A stretch of DNA of 64,000 bases. Origin: Varibaculum massiliense (GTDB taxonomy: Bacteria > Actinomycetota > Actinomycetes > Actinomycetales > Actinomycetaceae). Under the pieces are notes generated by a model. That model saw only the letters and a program-made list of their open reading frames with translations, had not been told where the DNA came from and did not search any database. Made by a program: the position numbers and the translations under genes. This document shows, piece after piece, positions 1 through 7,391 of this stretch (within the stretch, counting starts at the first letter, position 1; each line of letters opens with the position of its first letter). Location of the stretch: the NCBI RefSeq assembly GCF_900106855.1, contig NZ_FNWI01000004.1, positions 992,001 to 1,056,000 on the forward strand. Direction: 5' to 3'.

Positions 1-36
1 AAGCCTCCTGCTTCTTCTACCCACAACGCGCCCCCT

Positions 37-327
37 TTACATGAGCGCGGAAACTATTTGCGTGGCCACACCAATAATCACGCAAGCACCCATAGCAAGA
101 CCCAGCCGCTTGGTAGCACCGGCAGAACGATTTTCGTCCTGTAACGCCAACATTGCGCCCGCAATTAAGAACCCGATAACCGCAAGCAAGGTAACAATGG
201 ACTTAACCCAGCCGCCCATTGTTAGGAATTTATCCCAGCCCGGAGGATTAACCGCCGGAACATCCGGTGCAGCCGCACCTACAATCCCAACCAAGTGAGA
301 TACCGCGTTGATAGTGTCGATAATCAT
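37..327 (-). CDS. Small two-helix membrane protein, TrbC/VirB2-like
   Basis: The 96-residue product has a hydrophobic N-terminus with an Ala-rich stretch, then two membrane helices (about residues 42-62 and 74-95) joined by a short charged loop (QDENRSAGATKR). Size and layout resemble the small TrbC/VirB2-like proteins of actinobacterial conjugative elements. This is a resemblance in architecture, not a proven family hit. The ATG overlaps the stop of the preceding gene by 4 nt (ATGA), and an AAAGG ribosome site lies 5' of it, so the two are probably translationally coupled. If it is a conjugation pilin or channel subunit, the transfer genes should follow to the left, outside the window. Confidence 0.6.
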   Translation of the reverse strand: MIIDTINAVSHLVGIVGAAAPDVPAVNPPGWDKFLTMGGWVKSIVTLLAVIGFLIAGAMLALQDENRSAGATKRLGLAMGACVIIGVATQIVSALM

Positions 328-932
328 TTATTTTTCCTTTCAATCAAATGTTTGACTTTCAAAACTTGTTTCGGAGCAGCCAGCCCCTCCACGGAGGCCA
401 CCGAATAACATTCCTCAGAAAATGGCACAAGAAACGCTTCACTAAAAGCGCCCCCAACCAGCTTGAAAAGCGCTTTCACTTCCCTTGAAATCCTGCCGGG
501 AATCGCGCAGGTGGCAACCAGAAACAACTCACTAACCGCGCCGCCCCGCCCAGATGACCACACTTGAGCGGCCTTTGATGCTTGTTCTAGGCCGTAAGCC
601 GAAGCAGTACACGCCACCAGCCCTATTACCGGCCATGCACACGAGGGGAACACGCCCGGATTCAGTACCGGCAGGCCAAGCCAATGCCCAAGAGAAGAAG
701 ATCGTGACCCGCCGTGCGATGCTAAGACCACGCCTGGCGCGCTCACCGTTTCAAAACGGGAGGGGCCGACCTGCGCCGAGTTTGCCGGATCGGGCAGCAA
801 AAATCTGCCCGGCTCATCCTGAACACTCTCAGAAAGCACCGGGCTAGGCGCTGGTGGCTCTACCGCGAACGCAATCTCCGCTGGCAGCCCTAAAAACCCT
901 TCCTCCACACCTATATAAAGACCGCCCGGCAC
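324..932 (-). CDS. Hypothetical protein, coupled upstream of the TrbC-like gene
   Basis: The product is about 202 residues with no domain I recognise. The middle has one weak hydrophobic stretch (around WPVIGLVACTASAYG) and the C-terminus is basic (IERKNK). The start is uncertain: GTG at 932 lacks a clear ribosome site, and a shared 13-mer containing TTTATATAG sits at the 5' end and could be promoter rather than coding. The best support is the 4-nt ATGA overlap with the next gene. It may be a conjugation accessory protein; no function can be assigned. Confidence 0.4.
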   Translation of the reverse strand: MPGGLYIGVEEGFLGLPAEIAFAVEPPAPSPVLSESVQDEPGRFLLPDPANSAQVGPSRFETVSAPGVVLASHGGSRSSSLGHWLGLPVLNPGVFPSCAWPVIGLVACTASAYGLEQASKAAQVWSSGRGGAVSELFLVATCAIPGRISREVKALFKLVGGAFSEAFLVPFSEECYSVASVEGLAAPKQVLKVKHLIERKNK

Positions 933-981
933 ACCACCTATATAAAAGCGGGAAGAATCATACCTAAAGGAAGGAAAACTG

Positions 982-1305
982 ATGGAAAGCGAAAACCAGC
1001 ATCCGGCAGATATTCAAATCCAGCCAGAAGGCACCTACACTACAAATCTTCGAGGCATCACCAAAAGCCACGCAACACTTAAAGACGCGATAGCCGAGAT
1101 ACAAACCAAAGCCAAAGCCTGGGATAGCCCCATACCTTGCACCATAACCACGAAGGCAGGAACCTGGCCGGCAATCATCCCTCAAGAAGGAAACCCGCAG
1201 CCCACTGGTACGCCACCTGCGCCAAATCACTCACCCGCCCCGGCCGCGCACCCACGGCTAGGTGGCGGGAAAATCGTGGAAACCATCCCACTAAAGCCCC
1301 TGTGA
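982..1305 (+). CDS. Hypothetical small protein of the mobile element
   Basis: The product has 107 residues, is hydrophilic at the N-terminus and Pro/Ala-rich at the C-terminus, with no signal peptide or membrane helix. A strong ribosome site (AAAGGAAGG, about 7 nt before ATG) supports the start. It is divergent from the gene ending at 324 and convergent with the adhesin-like gene ending at 1444; its stop lies at the edge of the first palindromic repeat. I do not recognise the family. Codon use is less GC-biased than that of the housekeeping genes to the right. Confidence 0.5.
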   Translation: MESENQHPADIQIQPEGTYTTNLRGITKSHATLKDAIAEIQTKAKAWDSPIPCTITTKAGTWPAIIPQEGNPQPTGTPPAPNHSPAPAAHPRLGGGKIVETIPLKPL

Positions 1306-1383
1306 CCTATCACACTCGCGCCCGAATATCAGGGTGTCACTATGACACCCTGATACCACCAAGCATTATGACCTCGCTCACAC
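1301..1383. repeat. Palindrome-bearing flanking repeat, copy 1
   Basis: A near-identical copy lies at 6009-6090. The core is a perfect inverted repeat, TATCAGGGTGTCA, CTA, then the reverse complement (1327-1355). Flanks are shared as well: TGTGA-CTATC-CAC on the left and CTCACAC on the right. It lies between two convergent genes. Without a T-run, a plain intrinsic terminator is less likely than a protein-binding or recombination site. Confidence 0.85.
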
Positions 1384-1443
1384 TAACTGTCGGGCGTGGT
1401 TTGTCTAAGTATTAAGACTTTTACCCACTCCCACGAGATACAG

Positions 1444-2709
1444 CTACTTAACGATGCCTGTACCGGTACACGTCATGGACTCATCAGCGCCAAGGAATGT
1501 TTTCGGGCAGGTAACTTTCACGCCCTTGGAGTCGGTAACCTTAATATCCCACACCGGGCTTGCGCCAATGTTCTTAACCTTGTAAGTAAATTCCACTTCG
1601 GAGCCGGGCGCGATAGGCAAGCCAGAGGTTTTACCGTTACCGTATTTGCTTATCCGCAGTTCCCCAGGCATATCAGGTCTTTCGCAAGCAGAACTACCAA
1701 CGCTGATTACAGTTTTGTCCTTGTTGGCCAGTTCAATAGTTAGCCCCGACTTCATAGTCATCTCAGCGAATTCTGCACCGTAACCACTAGGATCGGGTTG
1801 TTTTGACCAAGCCTGTTTACAAGGGCTTTCCTCACCAAACTGCAAGCCCGGCTTTTCCCACGGGAATTCGGATGTATTTCGCCGTAAGCAGTTACCTTTA
1901 GAAAGCACTTTAACGTGAGGTTGCATAGGATCTACTTGTTTCCAGTTGGCAGTCCACTGGCCGGGGCTACCTATCATTCCCGGCTTTGTAAAATCACCGA
2001 TAGCGGTAGTGCCTTCCTGGTCGCTTTCTTTACCGTCCTGCTTAATAAACTTATACGTTATACGGTTGGTAGAATCCACTAGGTCATATGGGGGCGAAGT
2101 AGTGTTAGCAACCAAACCGCTGAAATGGGGGTTGAGTTTTTTCTCGATGTCGCTATCAAATGAATTACATTCCTGGTCATCATGCCCGCCACATGCATTG
2201 TTGTGCATAAACACCAGCGGGGAGTTATCAATCATATATCTAAGTTCATACTCATTGGTGCGTTCGTTTGTGTAGTCGGCTACCCGAAGCGCTATATCAC
2301 TAAGCGTTATCTCCACATCCAATAGTTCCCCGGTTTTGGCTTCGTAAGCGGCTTTTGGCCATCTCAAAGTGATGCTGCCGGGAATGTTTTGAGCCTGGCC
2401 ACTGTAATCGGTGATCGCGGCTTTATCTACGTATTCCACATACATACGTTTTCCCTGGACAAGCCTAAACTTCCCATCAGGGCTATATGTATAGGTGGTG
2501 CCAGGAATATCCCCAGGCACTTTTTTTCCGCCAGTTACTTGCGCATCGTTTAACGAAAAGTTACTTTTCCCGCCAATGCCGCAGTTAAATTCGCAGACTT
2601 CTGGTTTATCTTCCGCCCTAGCTGGGGAGCTAATCCCCATTAGGCCGGTAACGGCTACGCCTAGCAGCGGAATCATAACAGCCAGTTTTTTCAAAACGCT
2701 TTTATTCAT
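1444..2709 (-). CDS. Secreted adhesin-like protein with C-terminal DUF11/DUF7507-like domain
   Basis: The product has 421 residues. A Sec signal peptide (residues 1-32, likely cleaved after SPARA) precedes a long extracellular domain with several cysteine pairs (CEFNC, NACGG, CERPD). The last 60 residues (PGSEVEFTYKVKNIG...) match the DUF11/DUF7507 beta-sandwich used as a stalk in actinobacterial surface proteins. Such proteins usually continue with more stalk repeats and an LPXTG/LAXTG anchor; this one stops right after the single domain, so it is either released, held by a partner, or 3'-truncated. The ATG overlaps the previous stop by 8 nt and has an AGGAGAA ribosome site. It is the last gene of the SipW operon, ending just before the palindromic repeat. 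Confidence 0.75.
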   Translation of the reverse strand: MNKSVLKKLAVMIPLLGVAVTGLMGISSPARAEDKPEVCEFNCGIGGKSNFSLNDAQVTGGKKVPGDIPGTTYTYSPDGKFRLVQGKRMYVEYVDKAAITDYSGQAQNIPGSITLRWPKAAYEAKTGELLDVEITLSDIALRVADYTNERTNEYELRYMIDNSPLVFMHNNACGGHDDQECNSFDSDIEKKLNPHFSGLVANTTSPPYDLVDSTNRITYKFIKQDGKESDQEGTTAIGDFTKPGMIGSPGQWTANWKQVDPMQPHVKVLSKGNCLRRNTSEFPWEKPGLQFGEESPCKQAWSKQPDPSGYGAEFAEMTMKSGLTIELANKDKTVISVGSSACERPDMPGELRISKYGNGKTSGLPIAPGSEVEFTYKVKNIGASPVWDIKVTDSKGVKVTCPKTFLGADESMTCTGTGIVK

Positions 2710-2863
2710 GTTTCTTTTCTCCTGTGCTAATCAGCAGCCATGTCGCAATCGCTATCCCGGTAACCCCAAGACCAGCGGATACATATAACTGATCCAGTAT
2801 TAGTAATACTGGGCAAGCAAGCAGGCAGGCTGTCGCTAGGAACGCGAGAAGTATTTTGATCAC
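2702..2863 (-). CDS. Tiny two-helix membrane protein (53 aa)
   Basis: The GTG at 2863 is preferred because it overlaps the previous stop by 4 nt (GTGA) and has a GAGGTGA ribosome site; a longer reading frame upstream is not needed. The product has two hydrophobic helices (about residues 3-22 and 29-46) and ends KKHE. It lies between another tiny membrane protein and the adhesin-like gene. I recognise no family. It could be a membrane partner or assembly factor of the exported proteins; that is inference from context. Confidence 0.6.
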   Translation of the reverse strand: MIKILLAFLATACLLACPVLLILDQLYVSAGLGVTGIAIATWLLISTGEKKHE

Positions 2864-3015
2864 TGGTTCACCTCGATTTTGCTGGCAAGAACTATTAACA
2901 CTGCCCACCCTGTGATTGCTAACAGCACGCTCACAAGGGGCAGGTTAAGCGTGTAACAGATCGGGGATAATAGAATCATTCCTAAGCCAGCTATTCCCGC
3001 TAATGTTTTACTCAC
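2860..3015 (-). CDS. Tiny two-helix membrane protein (51 aa)
   Basis: The GTG at 3015 lies 5 nt after a perfect AGGAGG and overlaps the previous stop by 8 nt, which decides the start. The product consists almost entirely of two membrane helices (about residues 4-21 and 25-45). It resembles its downstream neighbour in size and layout, so the two may form a pair or derive from a duplication; sequence similarity is only superficial. Function unknown. Confidence 0.6.
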   Translation of the reverse strand: MSKTLAGIAGLGMILLSPICYTLNLPLVSVLLAITGWAVLIVLASKIEVNQ

Positions 3016-3667
3016 GATGCCTCCTAATCCCGATACCACCAGCAATACCGGCTGCACTAATACCGATAGCGGCCATAATCCCGGCACCGGTAACCGCTAA
3101 GGGTGTAGAAATGCTTGGTTTGTCAGGGGATGCCACCACCGTGGCAGGCGCGGGCGGGGTTTCGGTTTTGGGAGGGTCTGGATATTCTGCTTCAACCCTT
3201 ATCTTTACTACCGCTTTTTGCCACCCCGCATTAACCCTATTTCCACTGGTGGCTTCAAAATCGAAGTTGTAATCTAGTACCGTATTCGCGGCTTCATCTA
3301 CTTTCAGTTCTGCTCCGTCAATACCTTGAAGTGGCAGTGGAGTGGTCATATCTTTTACCGGGATACCATTTACCGTTAAATCTTTGAAAAAGTCATCCGT
3401 TCCGCCTTTAAGGATTGACCATTGGCTGGATTTGAGCCGGATCTGTTTCTTCGTGTGGTTGCACACCTTAAACGTTTTTTTCTCGTTTATACTCGGTGCT
3501 ATGGTGCCACCTTCCAAGATCGGCAGTTCGGCCACGTAGCCATCTCCTTCCTTCACAAAGTCAGCGGTGGAGCTTTGCACCCCGTCCTCGGTGAACGAAA
3601 TGTCGTAATCGGCACCGCCGCAGCCTCCTGCCGCCAGGGCTGCCGATAATATGATTGCGCTAAGCAT
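3008..3667 (-). CDS. Wall-anchored exported protein with LAVTG sorting motif
   Basis: The product has 219 residues. A short hydrophobic signal sequence precedes an extracellular domain of about 150 residues and a Pro-rich linker (PPKTETPPAPATV). The C-terminus has a complete sorting signal: LAVTG, a hydrophobic helix, then RRHRE. LAXTG is the motif known for class E sortases of Actinobacteria, and such a sortase is encoded at 45751. A cysteine at the end of the signal sequence (LAAGGC) is a poor lipobox. The ATG overlaps the signal peptidase stop by 8 nt with AGGAAAG before it. It is likely the surface anchor or base of the SipW-exported structure. Confidence 0.75.
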   Translation of the reverse strand: MLSAIILSAALAAGGCGGADYDISFTEDGVQSSTADFVKEGDGYVAELPILEGGTIAPSINEKKTFKVCNHTKKQIRLKSSQWSILKGGTDDFFKDLTVNGIPVKDMTTPLPLQGIDGAELKVDEAANTVLDYNFDFEATSGNRVNAGWQKAVVKIRVEAEYPDPPKTETPPAPATVVASPDKPSISTPLAVTGAGIMAAIGISAAGIAGGIGIRRHRE

Positions 3668-4130
3668 CTTTCCTGCCTTTCGGTGAAGTCTTGGTTAGCG
3701 ATAACCAGATAAGTGCCAGGGCGCAAATACCCACCCCGATCTGATAGGGGCGGTGATAAACACCGTTTTGTTTAAAAATGCCGGTCACTATGCCCATTAC
3801 TTGAGATTGGTCAATGGATGCATCATCTACTTCGTTGGCATCGCCTCTGGTGGTCAAAGTTTTACCACCAGCGCCTATCGCTACTATTCGGTGTACTATC
3901 GGTACCTGGTATCCTGGCGCGTCAATCAGGATGACTTCCCCAACTTGAGGATCGGTAACCGGCCTAACCAACACATATGATCCTGCCGGAATGGTTGGTT
4001 CCATTGATCCGGTTTTGATCTGGTACAACTTACCGCCCACCAGGATCGGGTAAGCGTTTACCGCTATAATCCCGATAATCCCTAGCGTGCCGAGCGTACC
4101 GCAAAGTTTCTTTAGGATTTTCACTTGCAC
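3660..4130 (-). CDS. sipW: Signal peptidase I, SipW/ER type
   Basis: The 156-residue product is a membrane-bound signal peptidase of the archaeal/ER-like SipW class. An N-terminal helix (about 9-30) is followed by the catalytic serine box TGSMEPTI, then VHRIV with His in place of the usual Lys, and the conserved TRGDAN box; a second helix lies near the C-terminus. SipW enzymes process TasA/camelysin-type precursors, and three such precursors are encoded directly upstream. The start is GTG at 4130 or GTG at 4124, each preceded by GAGG; both overlap the upstream stop. It should act on the products of 5241, 4737 and 4121. Confidence 0.9.
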   Translation of the reverse strand: MQVKILKKLCGTLGTLGIIGIIAVNAYPILVGGKLYQIKTGSMEPTIPAGSYVLVRPVTDPQVGEVILIDAPGYQVPIVHRIVAIGAGGKTLTTRGDANEVDDASIDQSQVMGIVTGIFKQNGVYHRPYQIGVGICALALIWLSLTKTSPKGRKDA

Positions 4131-4744
4131 CTCACCGCCTCACGGTAAAGATTTACCTTCGCGCTGATCGGCTGCTCGTCACGGTACTTCTCGGTTAATT
4201 TGGCGTTCCAGGTGTCCTTATCCTCGACCTTTTGCCCGTACACGTTTACACCCGTAACTTGACCAATGTTTTCGTACTCCCCTACTTGTTTTTCCTTGTT
4301 AGCACCGGATGTTTTAGCTACCACACACGCATATTTAGCGGTGGAAGAAATATCTTCAATCTTCCCGCTCGCAGCATCGCAGGAACATTTGGAAGGATCA
4401 TCTACTGCACTGACGCTGTATTCATAGCCTGGTAGTTTCGGTGCTATATCCAAGGCAACTTTGAAGGGCTTACCCGAAGCACTGTAAGAATCCATAGGGA
4501 TAGCAACCGCGTTACATTCCCTGCTGTCTACGTCAGCTTTAGAGAATATGGATTTTTCCTCCCCATTAGCTTTGATCCCCATAACGTTAAATGCCTCAGT
4601 TTTAACGGTGAGGCCGGGCGCACTGTCGCTGTCGCTCCATAGCGCCATAGCTGAGGACACAGACGAAAACGACAAGGCCAGCCCCATGCCTAAAGCAAGT
4701 ATTCCTCGCCGTCTAATAGAGCTAGTTTTCGCGTGTTTACCCAT
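4121..4744 (-). CDS. SipW-dependent-type exported protein
   Basis: The product has 207 residues from the ATG at 4744, chosen because it overlaps the previous stop by 8 nt and has an AGGTGCG ribosome site. The N-terminus shows a SipW-type signal (SIRRRGILALGMGL, then SSAMALWSDSDSAPG), typical of TasA-like precursors with an aromatic/acidic cleavage region. The mature part contains a Cys cluster (KCSCDA) and further cysteines, suggesting disulfides outside the cell. It lies between another SipW-type protein and the peptidase itself. It may be a fibre or surface-layer subunit; that role is inferred from family and context. Confidence 0.75.
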   Translation of the reverse strand: MGKHAKTSSIRRRGILALGMGLALSFSSVSSAMALWSDSDSAPGLTVKTEAFNVMGIKANGEEKSIFSKADVDSRECNAVAIPMDSYSASGKPFKVALDIAPKLPGYEYSVSAVDDPSKCSCDAASGKIEDISSTAKYACVVAKTSGANKEKQVGEYENIGQVTGVNVYGQKVEDKDTWNAKLTEKYRDEQPISAKVNLYREAVRCK

Positions 4745-5237
4745 TGTCACGCACCTGCTTTCCGGTAATCTTGGCATCTTCTAGGACTTTCGCAGGAGGT
4801 GCTTGCCCCGCTAGCAACCCGCCTAAAGTGGCATCTTTGGTTCCCTCGGCTTTCACCGATTTAGTTAGCAATCCTTCGGTGCTGCCGTGTACTACATCTA
4901 TCTTCTTGCCTGCCTTATCGGTGATCTCGCTACTGCCTGATATTTGTACGGCAATGTTTTTTCCTTCCGCACTGATCCTCACCGGGTAGGACACCTTGTA
5001 GGATTCGCCCGGCTCCACAAACGCGGCTCCATCCGTTACTGCTTCAACATTCCCGTCACAGTCATGGGTGATCGTGGGTAGTCCGGTAATCTCGACTCTT
5101 AGGTCACCGGATTGGATAGCGATATTGCCTGCATCTGCTGCATCCTCCCAGTGGGATATGGCAGCGCCAGCACCCCCCAGCAATAAACCAAAAACGCCTA
5201 ATAATGTTGGTAATAGTAGTTTTTTCTTGTCCTTCAC
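4737..5237 (-). CDS. Alternate signal-mediated exported protein (TasA-like)
   Basis: The 166-residue product starts MKDKKK, followed by a hydrophobic helix and the hallmark SipW substrate pattern GAAISHWEDAADAGNI then SGDLRVEI. This matches the alternate signal peptide class of actinobacterial exported proteins. The mature domain is about 135 residues and rich in beta-type sequence. The GTG at 5237 follows the upstream stop by only a few bases. It likely is one of the secreted subunits processed by the adjacent SipW. Confidence 0.75.
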   Translation of the reverse strand: MKDKKKLLLPTLLGVFGLLLGGAGAAISHWEDAADAGNIAIQSGDLRVEITGLPTITHDCDGNVEAVTDGAAFVEPGESYKVSYPVRISAEGKNIAVQISGSSEITDKAGKKIDVVHGSTEGLLTKSVKAEGTKDATLGGLLAGQAPPAKVLEDAKITGKQVRDNG

Positions 5238-5240
5238 GGG

Positions 5241-5972
5241 TTACTTGGCCTCCTTAATCTGGATTAACTGCCCGTTAATACCCACTAAGTTCGCATTGGT
5301 GGCCGCTCTTACCCGATCCGGGGTATCTTTATCAAAATCGGCTTTGATCCGCAGCACGTAATCGGCTTTTCCATCGGCCTCTTTAGTAACGTCTTTAGGC
5401 CACAATTGAAGTTTTGTTGATACTAAGTTTCCGCTGGCAAGCGCTTTACCCATAGGCGCGCCCTTGTCATCGGCTTTAAATATCGCGGTAGTGAACGTTA
5501 CGCCTTGAGAATCAGCTAATAACTCACCCGTACCTTTGGCTTTAGGATCAACCTTGAAATCCGCCACCATGTTCTTGCCGTCCAGGGCAACATCTAAGGC
5601 AATATCCCTTGCCCACGTATCTCCTGGCACCATCTTGTCTTTACTAAGATCGACTATGGTGCCGTTTCTAATACCGTCAGCGGATATGTCGCGTACTGCG
5701 CTTTGACTACCAACTTCGTTTATATCCAGATTGCCTGGCTCGATAATAACCTCAGTAGCCTTGGCAGAGTCTTTCCAATACGCACCCGCACCCGCTACCG
5801 CGCCCGCACCCAGGCTGAAAGCGACTCCTAATGCCACCACGGCGGCATATTTTCTTGTTCTATTCTTCAAAGCGATCCTTTTGTCGAAGCGTTTAACCGC
5901 ACCCATATATCGGCGCAGCATCCCGCGCCTATATAAAGACCCCTCGGCAAACAAATCACTTATTGAACGCAC
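5241..5972 (-). CDS. SipW-dependent exported protein, first gene of the operon
   Basis: The product is up to 243 residues; the true start is uncertain. From GTG 5972 there is a non-typical 34-residue extension, whereas TTG at 5870 has AAAAGGA just before it and gives a standard precursor beginning MKNRTRKY. The signal ends GAGAYWKDSA with the downstream SipW pattern EPGNLDI. The mature domain carries a PGDTWARDI segment similar to those of TasA/CalY-like proteins. A TTTATATAG box (5929-5941, minus strand) near the 5' end could be part of the operon promoter. It is first of eight overlapping genes. Confidence 0.7.
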   Translation of the reverse strand: MRSISDLFAEGSLYRRGMLRRYMGAVKRFDKRIALKNRTRKYAAVVALGVAFSLGAGAVAGAGAYWKDSAKATEVIIEPGNLDINEVGSQSAVRDISADGIRNGTIVDLSKDKMVPGDTWARDIALDVALDGKNMVADFKVDPKAKGTGELLADSQGVTFTTAIFKADDKGAPMGKALASGNLVSTKLQLWPKDVTKEADGKADYVLRIKADFDKDTPDRVRAATNANLVGINGQLIQIKEAK

Positions 5973-6008
5973 TCACCCATATCCAGGGTGAATACTCATA
6001 AGCCCTAC

Positions 6009-6090
6009 TGTGAGCTATCGCACTTACGCTTAAATATCAGGGTGTCACCATGACACCCTGATAACACCGGCGCTATGACTTCCCTCACAC
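6009..6090. repeat. Palindrome-bearing flanking repeat, copy 2
   Basis: This is the second copy of the element at 1301, in the same orientation, with the same perfect 13-bp inverted repeat around CCA (6035-6063) and conserved flanks. It lies between the end of the 6096 gene and the start of the SipW operon. The two copies therefore bracket the operon exactly. Confidence 0.85.
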
Positions 6091-6095
6091 GTCTT

Positions 6096-7109
6096 TTATG
6101 CTGCTCGAACCTGTCCTAGCCAGGTGGCAAGCCCGGCTGCTTTTTCGGCACCATCGGGAACCAGCGTTTTACTTCCCGCGCCGCGCGCACCGACTACTAG
6201 CCGCATCCATTGCTCAGCCTGTTTTGGCATTACACCCATGCCGGCCAATAGCCGATCTTCTTTTACCTTTTGGTATCGGTGTGCTGGCTTATTCGCTGCC
6301 GCTATTTGCACTACCCTTAGCGTGCCTGACCACGCTAAGGGGGCAGGCGTGCCGCCTTCTATTAAAACCAGCACCAATGATACTAGCGGGCGCGAAGCCA
6401 TTAGCACCTCGAAATCTACAAGATCGCTGGCATCTAGGCCGCTTGCTACGGGTACCGCAACCTTTCGGGCAAATGCTAAGTCTGAAATCTCTACATCTCC
6501 CAGCAATAGCGGGGTGCGCTTTTGGGAATCTTTCTCTGCCTGCACTTTACGGAACGCATCCAGTAGCACTATCCTCCAAGGATCAGATGAGTTGATAATA
6601 TCTGCACGAAGTACCCGCACAGACTCCCATGCCTGCGCCAAGAGATTAGCTGATACGAACTTGCACCGCTCAGCCAGGCCGCGCGAGAGTTCATTAACCA
6701 CTGTTGCACGGGCAGCATCATCCCAGCAACGCTCATGCGCTACCCGCAACGCTAGTTGCAACGGGTCACGCTTAGTTACCCCAACAAAACGGTAGTCCTC
6801 TACCGGCAACACCAACGCTGGCTCAACCTGCGGCAATATATGCATTCCCATACGGGAAACCGTGATTGACCCCTTGAAACCCGCAACCCAGTTTTGTGAA
6901 ATCTCAAGTAAACCCGCGTTTTGTAGCCATAGCCAAGCCCGCGAGATAGAGCTGACAGAATACCCGGTGGCCTGCGCTACGTATTCTTTGGAAACCCCAA
7001 GCGCTACCCCGCGTGAGTCCACCCAGCGGGCAAGCTCAAATAGGCCTGCCCTAGCTGGTTTGGATAAGCCTTGTTGCAGACTAACCCAGTTTGCTGCCTG
7101 CACACCCAC
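6096..7109 (-). CDS. Winged-helix protein of the replication-type operon
   Basis: The product has 337 residues. The N-terminal 70 residues form a winged-helix unit (GLSKPARAGLFELARWVD, then VAQATGYSVSSISRAWLWLQ), as in plasmid and phage replication or partition regulators; the rest is unassigned. The GTG start follows directly on the upstream stop with GAGGTGGAG as ribosome site. It is the last of a four-gene operon with other HTH proteins. Role in replication or copy control of the element is inferred from the gene set, not proven. Confidence 0.55.
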   Translation of the reverse strand: MGVQAANWVSLQQGLSKPARAGLFELARWVDSRGVALGVSKEYVAQATGYSVSSISRAWLWLQNAGLLEISQNWVAGFKGSITVSRMGMHILPQVEPALVLPVEDYRFVGVTKRDPLQLALRVAHERCWDDAARATVVNELSRGLAERCKFVSANLLAQAWESVRVLRADIINSSDPWRIVLLDAFRKVQAEKDSQKRTPLLLGDVEISDLAFARKVAVPVASGLDASDLVDFEVLMASRPLVSLVLVLIEGGTPAPLAWSGTLRVVQIAAANKPAHRYQKVKEDRLLAGMGVMPKQAEQWMRLVVGARGAGSKTLVPDGAEKAAGLATWLGQVRAA

Positions 7110-7391
7110 TCACTCCACCTCGCTACCCACGCAACCGATCAGTAGCACCGCACCGAATCGCAACCCGAACATTTGAATCAACCCTGCCCTGACCAGTCGG
7201 GATAGCACTCGTTGTACCGTGCGCACGCTAAACCCGGTAATATCGGCTACCCGAAACACCGGACGCATCACAAACCCTGACTCATCAGCCAAACCAGACA
7301 ACACTAACGCCACGAAACGGGCAGTTGGAGCCTGTTCAACTTCCCATACAGCGCGGCGAAACCCGCCTGGATTAAACCCGCCCTCACTCAT
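7110..7391 (-). CDS. Small winged-helix DNA-binding protein
   Basis: The 93-residue product is little more than a winged-helix domain: PTARFVALVLSGLADESG, then VADITGFSVRTVQRVLSRLV as recognition region, then a hydrophobic tail. It overlaps the upstream stop by 8 nt (ATGAGTGA). Its fold matches the N-termini of both neighbours, suggesting these three genes derive from related replication-type HTH modules. It may be a regulator of the operon. Confidence 0.6.
   Translation of the reverse strand: MSEGGFNPGGFRRAVWEVEQAPTARFVALVLSGLADESGFVMRPVFRVADITGFSVRTVQRVLSRLVRAGLIQMFGLRFGAVLLIGCVGSEVE

Noticed and set aside
3008-3667. Lipoprotein reading of the LAVTG protein (Cys after LAAGG)
   Set aside because: The lipobox has Ala at -3 and Gly at both -2 and -1, a poor match, while the C-terminal sorting signal is complete.
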